From positions 1-10,645 of the forward strand of contig JBGTKH010000599.1 of NCBI GenBank assembly GCA_041744735.1: DNA of 10,645 nucleotides, written 5' to 3'. This document shows positions 6,632 to 10,645 of the stretch, piece by piece. The notes under the pieces are model-generated. The model was not told where the DNA came from and did not search any database. It was given only the letters and a program-made list of their open reading frames with translations. The first letter of the stretch is position 1, and every line of letters starts with the position of its first letter. The translations under genes were made by a program, and so were the position numbers. This DNA is from JBGTKH01 sp041744735. GTDB taxonomy: Bacteria > Planctomycetota > Planctomycetia > Pirellulales > Pirellulaceae.

Positions 6632-7519
6632 CTAGAACTGTCGTTCGACGGCTTGTCCCTCATCACGCCGGGCCAGATATCCCAACGATGTCAGGTTGAT
6701 CGTCACCGGGATGGCCACCACGCTGCCGTCGCCCATCACGAAGTGGCAAATTCCCGGATGGTAGCTGCCGAACTGCCCCTGCGTGGCATGGGGGCCTTTC
6801 GCCAACGGGACACCGACACCCGCTTTCCTGAACGACGCTCCGTGGTCGCCGTTCCAAATCGAGCCCTCTTGATTCAACACCGCGAGCCGCACATGCTTTT
6901 CGCCGAAGAAGAGCGTGGAAGACAGTCCATCCGTAATTTCAGCAAATGTGAAGGGCCGATTCTTGTACCAGAAGGGACCGTTGGCGTAGTCTGTCGTGAC
7001 CGGGCTGCCGGACCACGTGCCGGGCCAATAATCATTGACACCTGTCGGATCGCCCGCGTTGGCAGCGTAGTCACCAATGCCGCCCGGCATGTGCGGGTTG
7101 CTGGTACTTTGCTGAACGTCCCCGGCCGTGCTCAGGCCGCTGGGGCGATTCCGCGACGGACAACGATAGTATTTGGGCGCGTATTCGCGCACGGCTTGAG
7201 TCTGCGTGTAGTAGTTTTGTGACATGTTCCAGCGGTCGAAATGATTCTGATCTTCCATGAATGGCAAGATGATCAGCAGGCACGTCTCGCGGGTGTCTTC
7301 GCGCGTGTAGGGCATGTGCCTTTTCACGTCGTGGAAGTTTTGAATGGCCAAGCCGATCTGCTTGAGATTATTGGCGCAGTGCGTCCGCCGTGAAGCTTCC
7401 CGCGCTGCCTGCACCGCCGGCAAGAGCAGCGCCACCAAAATGCCGATGATCGCAATGACAACCAACAACTCGACCAATGTGAATGCACGGCGCGACGGTA
7501 ATGAAACCTGTGACCACAT
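6632..7519 (-). CDS. DUF1559 protein with prepilin-type N-terminus
   Basis: A 295-residue protein with the type II pseudopilin signal RRA-FTLVELLVVIAIIGILVALLLPAVQAAREASRR. Cleavage is expected between A12 and F13, and E17 is the conserved fifth residue of the mature chain. The usual Gly before the cut is replaced by Ala. After the helix comes CANNLKQIGLAIQNFHD and later FAEITDGLSSTLFFGEKH. The closing HPGICHFVMGDGSVVAIP corresponds to the family's H-x9-DG motif. These proteins occur in very large numbers in planctomycetes and are presumed surface or secretion-related pseudopilin-like proteins, with no proven role. The start at 7519 is chosen because AGGAG (7531-7527) lies 7 nt upstream. The longer upstream frame to 7651 lacks coding character. 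Confidence 0.93.
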   Translation of the reverse strand: MWSQVSLPSRRAFTLVELLVVIAIIGILVALLLPAVQAAREASRRTHCANNLKQIGLAIQNFHDVKRHMPYTREDTRETCLLIILPFMEDQNHFDRWNMSQNYYTQTQAVREYAPKYYRCPSRNRPSGLSTAGDVQQSTSNPHMPGGIGDYAANAGDPTGVNDYWPGTWSGSPVTTDYANGPFWYKNRPFTFAEITDGLSSTLFFGEKHVRLAVLNQEGSIWNGDHGASFRKAGVGVPLAKGPHATQGQFGSYHPGICHFVMGDGSVVAIPVTINLTSLGYLARRDEGQAVERQF

Positions 7520-7657
7520 GCTGCGTCTCCTGTAACGTGCCAAGCAATTGGCGAAAGGCCCGGGGCTCAAGATCCCAACGCAACCGCCCATAGCATACCA
7601 TACGGCAATGGCCCAGCAACAGAGACGCATTCTGCCAATGAGGGGCGGCAAGTCGAG

Positions 7658-8170
7658 TCAGAGGCAAACGATCGGCCTTTTCGCGCGGACAGCCGGCGAA
7701 TACCGAATCTGACATGCTGGCAACGCGGTGCGAAGACTTGCGACGCCGTCCAGCGAAACGTCCGTATCGACGAGCGTGATCGACTTCAGATACCGCAAGT
7801 CGCGGCAGCGAGAAACAACCTCGTCGTCCCATTCCGGGCCGCGAAGTTCGAGTGATACAGTGCGGTCAAGCCAATGGATGCCACGCGTGTAGGCGGCGCG
7901 TTCCAACCACTTCGGTCCCTGCCAGTGAACCGTCACGCGGTCCACGTTACGAGACGGTCAGAGGAACAACAGTCGCCCCGTGTTGTCATAACAAACACGA
8001 TTAAGTTTGTGACTCGGTAACTTGGCCAGCACACCTTGCTCGGCCTGATACTCCCGAAAGCATGCGCCGGCGTAAGCAAAAACGCCGCTCAATGCCAACG
8101 TCAGGAGCAAGATCGAGCGCAGACTGAATCGCCACCAACGAAACCGGAGCATACGCTTCGTGGCATTCAT
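7658..8170 (-). pseudogene. Planctomycete membrane-anchored leucine-rich-repeat-like gene broken by one in-frame TGA
   Basis: Two open segments lie in the same frame: 8170-7958 (70 codons and TGA) and 7945-7658, opening with GTG. Only four sense codons separate the TGA from that GTG. The first segment starts RFRWWRFSLRSILLLTLALSGVFAYAG, a membrane anchor. The second has GPKWLERAAYTRGIHWLDRTVSLELRG and LRYLKSITLVDTDVSLDGVASLRTALPACQIRYS, which resembles the final leucine-rich repeat that closes a planctomycete family of unknown function. Together they would make one protein of about 170 residues with the spacing this family normally has, so I read the TGA (7960-7958) as a nonsense change, for instance CGA to TGA. 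The start at 8170 has GAGG (8179-8176) 5 nt upstream. Alternatives are two separate short genes or a sequencing error. Confidence 0.65.
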
Positions 8171-8206
8171 GGGGACCTCGCGCTGCTGAGAACGCCAGAG
8201 TTGGAC

Positions 8207-8725
8207 TTACAGCAATCCTTTGAGCGCCGCCAACGCCGCGTCGTAATTGGGCTCCTCGGCGACTTCCTTCACGGTTTGAGCATATACGACCTTGCCGTCT
8301 TTATCCAGCACGAACACGCCGCGGGCCAGTAGCTTCAATTCTTCGATCAGCATGCCCCAGTTTTGGCCAAAGTTGCGGTCCTGATAGTCGCTGCCGACTT
8401 TCAAACTCTTGATGCTCTCGGCGCCGCAGAAGCGGTTCATGGCAAAGGGCAGGTCGAGGCTAACCGTCAGGGCGTTGATTTTGTCCCCTAGCGCGCCCAA
8501 TTCTTGGTTGAAGCGCTTCGTCTGCGTCTGGCACACGGGAGTGTCGAGCGACGGGACGACGCTGATGAAGGACGGCTTGCCCTTGAGATCCGCCAACGTG
8601 ATGGATTTCAGGCCGCCCTCGAAATAATGCAACGTGAAATTCGGCGCCGGCTGACCGGCCTTCACTTCATCGCCGGCCAAAGTGAGCGGGGTGCCTTTGA
8701 ACGTAACTGCTCCAGATCGTGACAT
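8207..8725 (-). CDS. tpx: Thiol peroxidase (atypical 2-Cys peroxiredoxin)
   Basis: A 172-residue Tpx, which reduces hydrogen peroxide and organic peroxides with electrons from thioredoxin. The peroxidatic Cys is C65 in SLDTPVC, with T62 giving the TxxC motif. The resolving Cys is C100 in NRFCGAES. The 35-residue spacing is close to that of E. coli Tpx. R135 in LLARGVFVLD corresponds to the conserved active-site Arg. Length is normal (E. coli 168). No signal peptide is seen, so it is probably cytoplasmic. AAAGGGA (8738-8732) lies 6 nt before the ATG. The gene is followed after 36 bp by the interrupted gene and then the DUF1559 gene, all on the minus strand. No promoter was recognised confidently, but a 13-bp palindrome lies 65 bp upstream of the start codon. 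Confidence 0.95.
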   Translation of the reverse strand: MSRSGAVTFKGTPLTLAGDEVKAGQPAPNFTLHYFEGGLKSITLADLKGKPSFISVVPSLDTPVCQTQTKRFNQELGALGDKINALTVSLDLPFAMNRFCGAESIKSLKVGSDYQDRNFGQNWGMLIEELKLLARGVFVLDKDGKVVYAQTVKEVAEEPNYDAALAALKGLL

Positions 8726-8790
8726 GGTGAATCCCTTTCGTACCGTATTGGCTAGTGGTTGACTGGTGATGCGAAATGCACAACGACGTC

Positions 8791-8803
8791 CGATCGACGA
8801 TCG
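8791..8803. promoter_or_regulatory. 13-bp palindrome upstream of tpx, candidate operator
   Basis: CGATCG (8791-8796), a central A, and CGATCG (8798-8803) form a perfect odd-centred dyad located 65 bp upstream of the tpx ATG. CGATCG is itself self-complementary and common in GC-rich genomes, so this may be chance. No known regulator motif is recognised. Confidence 0.25.
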
Positions 8804-8884
8804 CGTGCCAGCTAGCAGACCGCCAGTATCGCGCGGTCGCCGGGATGCTTCAAGGGGGTGCGGCGGGAAATCTCCCGTTTGGAC

Positions 8885-8912
8885 TTGTCCCGGCGTCGTG
8901 AATGCCTAAGAT
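8885..8912 (+). promoter_or_regulatory. Weak candidate promoter for the STAS gene
   Basis: TTGTCC (8885-8890) and TAAGAT (8907-8912) are separated by 16 bp, each with four of six consensus matches. The leader would be about 115 nt. This is the best pair I saw in the region on the plus strand, but it is weak. Confidence 0.25.
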
Positions 8913-9021
8913 AAAAATGCTGCGCGTCCAGCACCGTTAAGTGAGCGGCTCGTGTGTCACTGAGGAAGCCAACGGAAGTCTGGGGCGTAGGATTCTCTTA
9001 GGCGGTCGCGAAAGTCATGGA

Positions 9022-9026
9022 AGGAG
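9022..9026 (+). promoter_or_regulatory. Shine-Dalgarno sequence that decides the STAS gene start
   Basis: AGGAG lies 8 nt before the ATG at 9035. The other in-frame ATG at 9017 would place this motif inside the coding region and has no comparable motif of its own. Confidence 0.75.
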
Positions 9027-9034
9027 CGAAAGAG

Positions 9035-9412
9035 ATGTTGGAATTGGCACCCGGTTGGAAGGTCGAGACGGATCGTGGTCCCGACTGGTTGTTCGTGCGG
9101 CTACACGGGCCCGACCATGGAAACTCGGAGGGGACGGATTTGGCCGATTGCCTGTGGACGTTGCTGCAGCAGCAACTTGTGCGGCGGATGGTCGTCGAGA
9201 TGGACGATCTGCCAGTCGTGCGCAGCGCGACACTCGGCCAGCTTGTGGTACTGTACAAGCGAATTCACGATCGCGGTGGCATCATGCGACTGTGCGGCCT
9301 CTCGGACGCCGGCCAACGAGCCGTGCAAGCCAGTCGCTTAGATAACTACTTCCCGTCGTACCGCAATCGTGAAGAGGCGGTGATGGGCTATCGCCCGAAG
9401 AAGCCGCGCTGA
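9035..9412 (+). CDS. Single-domain STAS protein (anti-sigma factor antagonist-like)
   Basis: A 125-residue cytoplasmic protein made of one STAS domain. The pattern is a first strand WLFVRLHG, the helix TDLADCLWTLLQQQL, then VVEMDDLPVVRSATLGQLVVLYKRIHDRGGIMRLCGLSDAGQRAVQASRLDNYF. That follows the SpoIIAA-type order of strand, phospho-Ser loop, helix, strand and final helix. The usual DSSGLG loop reads RSATLG (63-68). The serine at the phosphorylation position (S64) is kept, but the preceding Asp is Arg (R63). Proteins of this type switch partners with anti-sigma factors or act in stressosome-like complexes. No kinase, phosphatase or sigma gene is in the window, so the partner is unknown. The start at 9035 is chosen from the ribosome binding site at 9022-9026. 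It converges with the BON gene, with 10 bp between the stops. Confidence 0.8.
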   Translation: MLELAPGWKVETDRGPDWLFVRLHGPDHGNSEGTDLADCLWTLLQQQLVRRMVVEMDDLPVVRSATLGQLVVLYKRIHDRGGIMRLCGLSDAGQRAVQASRLDNYFPSYRNREEAVMGYRPKKPR

Positions 9413-9422
9413 ATGCGGCGGC

Positions 9423-9644
9423 TTAGGCCCAGGTGACTTCCAGTTGGTTTTCGATCGCTTCGACGCCGTCAACGTGCCGCAGCGCTTCTTGAGCCATCTG
9501 CTTCTGGAAGTAAGTGCGCACGACGCCTCGCAGCGTAACACGGCCCGATTCGGCCTCAAATCGCAGCGTGCGGCCGAACAAATGCGGGTTCGCGGTGATG
9601 GCCGAGTGAACGCGGTCGAGCAGGGGAGTTTCACTGGTTAGCAT
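9423..9644 (-). CDS. Stand-alone BON-domain protein
   Basis: A 73-residue protein consisting almost only of a BON domain: LLDRVHSAITANPHLFGRTLRFEAESGRVTLRGVVRTYFQKQMAQEALRHVDGVEAIENQLEV. The pattern of helix, a strand with GRVTLRG, a helix, then a V-GV--I-N-LEV strand is characteristic. BON domains usually sit in periplasmic proteins such as OsmY and bind membranes or other ligands. Here no signal peptide is visible, so a cytoplasmic location is likely. The ATG at 9644 is chosen with AAGAGAG (9657-9651), 6 nt upstream, as a modest ribosome binding site. The longer frame to 9713 adds a Pro- and Cys-containing stretch without family resemblance. Confidence 0.75.
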   Translation of the reverse strand: MLTSETPLLDRVHSAITANPHLFGRTLRFEAESGRVTLRGVVRTYFQKQMAQEALRHVDGVEAIENQLEVTWA

Positions 9645-9828
9645 CGAACACTCTCTTAATTCACGGGGCAGGGCAGGGGAGGGCGGCGCGGCACAGATCG
9701 GCGCGTCTCGCACCGTAAGATGAAGTTGAAAGAGATATCGGCGCGCCGCGCCGTGTTGTTAAAGCCTACCCGTTGCCCAAGTGAGAGAATCTGCGGGAGC
9801 TGTTCGGATCGTAGCGGTTCGCGCGATT

Positions 9829-9892
9829 GTAGCTGCGTTCGCCAGAACGCGGTTCTTCCGGCACACGTCCGCACTCTGGCGAGTGCAGCTAC
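9829..9892. repeat. REP-like element of two mini-hairpins beside the serA 3' end
   Basis: Two 24-bp half-sites (9829-9852 and 9869-9892) are inverted copies that match at 20 of 24 positions, separated by 16 bp. Each half contains its own perfect hairpin: GCGTTC-GCCA-GAACGC (9835-9850) and GCACTC-TGGC-GAGTGC (9871-9886). All four differences between halves fall as compensated pairs inside these hairpins. Outer ends GTAGCT and AGCTAC also pair. The element lies 9 bp past the serA stop codon and could protect or end that transcript. It resembles REP/BIME elements in layout. Confidence 0.7.
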
Positions 9893-9901
9893 GGTTTCGC
9901 A

Positions 9902-10645
9902 CTAACCCTGCAGCCACGGCGGCAATTGGCCGGCGGCGGGCATCTCGATCACTCGCGCGCTGTGAATGGCCTGATGGCCGAGCACCTCGTCGATCGCGGC
10001 TTGCGGTGGGGCACCGTCCAGATTCAACACACCGATGGCTCCACCGCCCGGCGTGCTGCCGGCGCGGCCGACGGCCATTTGTGCAATGTTCACCTTGTGC
10101 CGGCCGAAGATGGTGCCCACCGTGCCGATGATGCCGGGCACGTCGTCGTGCGTGAAGATGAGCAGCGTGCCGTCCATGTACGCTTCCAGTCGATACTCGC
10201 CCAGCCGAATCAGCCGCGGCATGCTCGTGCCGAACAACGTGCCGCCCGCGAGGTACGACGCGTCGTCGCTGATTACCTCGGCGGTCATCGACGAACTGAA
10301 CGTCCCCATTTCGCTGCGGCTCTGCTGAGTCAGCTCGATGCCCCGCTCGCGCAGCAGCACCTCGGCGTTGACAATGTTCACCTCTTCGTCCAATGCCCGT
10401 TCGAGCAGGCCGGCGCAAAAGGCCGCCGTCAGCAGCTTTATGTCTTTCTTCGTGATCTCGCCGCGATAATTCAGCCGGCAGGACGATGCCGTGCCGCCTT
10501 GCCACTGCGCCAGCAGAAAACCCAACCGATACGCGACGTCGAGGTAACCGCGCAGCGACTCTAGCGTCTTCGGATCGATCGACGACATGTTCACTGCGTG
10601 CCGAACTTCTCCCGTCATGAGATAGTTGACTAACAGTTGCACGGC
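9902..10645 (-). CDS. serA: D-3-phosphoglycerate dehydrogenase, C-terminal part (partial, 5' end outside window)
   Basis: The frame enters from the right edge and ends at TAG (9904-9902), giving 247 visible residues. They cover the end of the catalytic/nucleotide-binding part (NYLMTGEVRHAVNMSSID) and the intervening allosteric substrate-binding domain of long-form SerA (YRGEITKKDIKLLTAAFCAGLL, VNIVNAEVLLRERGIELTQ). A C-terminal ACT domain follows near visible residues 158-235. The ACT signature HDDVPGIIGTVGTIFGRHKVNIAQMAVGR is complete and is the region that binds L-serine for feedback inhibition in this family. The enzyme catalyses the first step of serine synthesis from 3-phosphoglycerate in the cytoplasm. 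A REP-like element follows the stop codon. The identification is firm. The catalytic residues are outside the window. Confidence 0.93.
   Translation of the reverse strand, partial: AVQLLVNYLMTGEVRHAVNMSSIDPKTLESLRGYLDVAYRLGFLLAQWQGGTASSCRLNYRGEITKKDIKLLTAAFCAGLLERALDEEVNIVNAEVLLRERGIELTQQSRSEMGTFSSSMTAEVISDDASYLAGGTLFGTSMPRLIRLGEYRLEAYMDGTLLIFTHDDVPGIIGTVGTIFGRHKVNIAQMAVGRAGSTPGGGAIGVLNLDGAPPQAAIDEVLGHQAIHSARVIEMPAAGQLPPWLQG

Larger units (their letters stand above)
8726..9034. other. 309-bp intergenic region between divergent tpx and STAS genes
   Basis: No gene is recognised here. It must hold the start signals for both flanking genes. It contains the palindrome at 8791-8803 and a short hairpin CGGGA-AATC-TCCCG (8864-8877). 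It also has a weak plus-strand promoter candidate (8885-8912) and the ribosome binding site of the STAS gene. Confidence 0.6.

Noticed and set aside
7520..7651. Upstream extension of the DUF1559 frame
   Set aside because: The ATG at 7519 has an ideal ribosome binding site and puts the prepilin cleavage site 12 residues in, as expected. The extension has no family resemblance.
7930..7960. Selenocysteine read-through at the TGA of the interrupted gene
   Set aside because: The inverted repeat after the TGA is short and bulged, and the family has no known redox residue at this place. A nonsense change or sequencing error is simpler.
8904..9003. GCCTAAG (8904-8910) and CTTAGGC (8997-9003) as an inverted pair
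   Set aside because: The 7-bp arms are 86 bp apart and nothing else supports a structure. Chance is likely.
9926..10564. 212-codon plus-strand open frame opposite serA
   Set aside because: It is antisense to the conserved SerA allosteric and ACT domains and shows no motif of its own.

Overview
The window looks like a piece of a planctomycete chromosome, most likely from the Pirellulales side of the phylum. Four things point there. There is a DUF1559 protein with a prepilin-type N-terminus. There is a small transthyretin-like lipoprotein of the kind these genomes carry in many copies. There is a short membrane-anchored gene with the RFSLRSILLLT start and a last leucine-rich repeat. And the N-terminus of the protease gene contains the NPKRQRG-coding repeat. 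No mobile element, CRISPR array, tRNA or rRNA was seen. Most of the content is housekeeping, and I found no clear new multi-gene system.

Left part, plus strand (1-6617): the 3' end of rarA (replication-associated recombination ATPase) is followed by a 211-bp gap. That gap holds a good sigma70-type promoter and a perfect inverted repeat lying where a repressor such as LexA would block recA. Then come recA (383 aa), a secreted HtrA/Deg-type serine protease with two PDZ-like regions, alaS with a duplicated segment before its C-Ala domain, and a small lipoprotein. The order recA-protease-alaS resembles the well-known recA-recX-alaS order, with the protease where recX would be.

Middle part, minus strand (6632-8725): read from right to left this is tpx (thiol peroxidase), a short planctomycete-type gene broken by one in-frame TGA, and the DUF1559 gene. 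They are close enough to share a transcript. The DUF1559 gene converges on the lipoprotein gene with 14 bp between them. A 309-bp spacer (8726-9034) separates tpx from the divergent STAS gene.

Right part (9035-10645): a single-domain STAS protein (plus) converges with a stand-alone BON-domain protein (minus). A 64-bp element made of two mini-hairpins follows, with compensatory differences between its halves. It sits 9 bp beyond the stop codon of serA (minus strand; its N-terminal part lies outside the window).

The items most worth a second look are the recA operator candidate, the REP-like double hairpin next to serA, the nonsense-interrupted gene, and the duplicated alaS segment.
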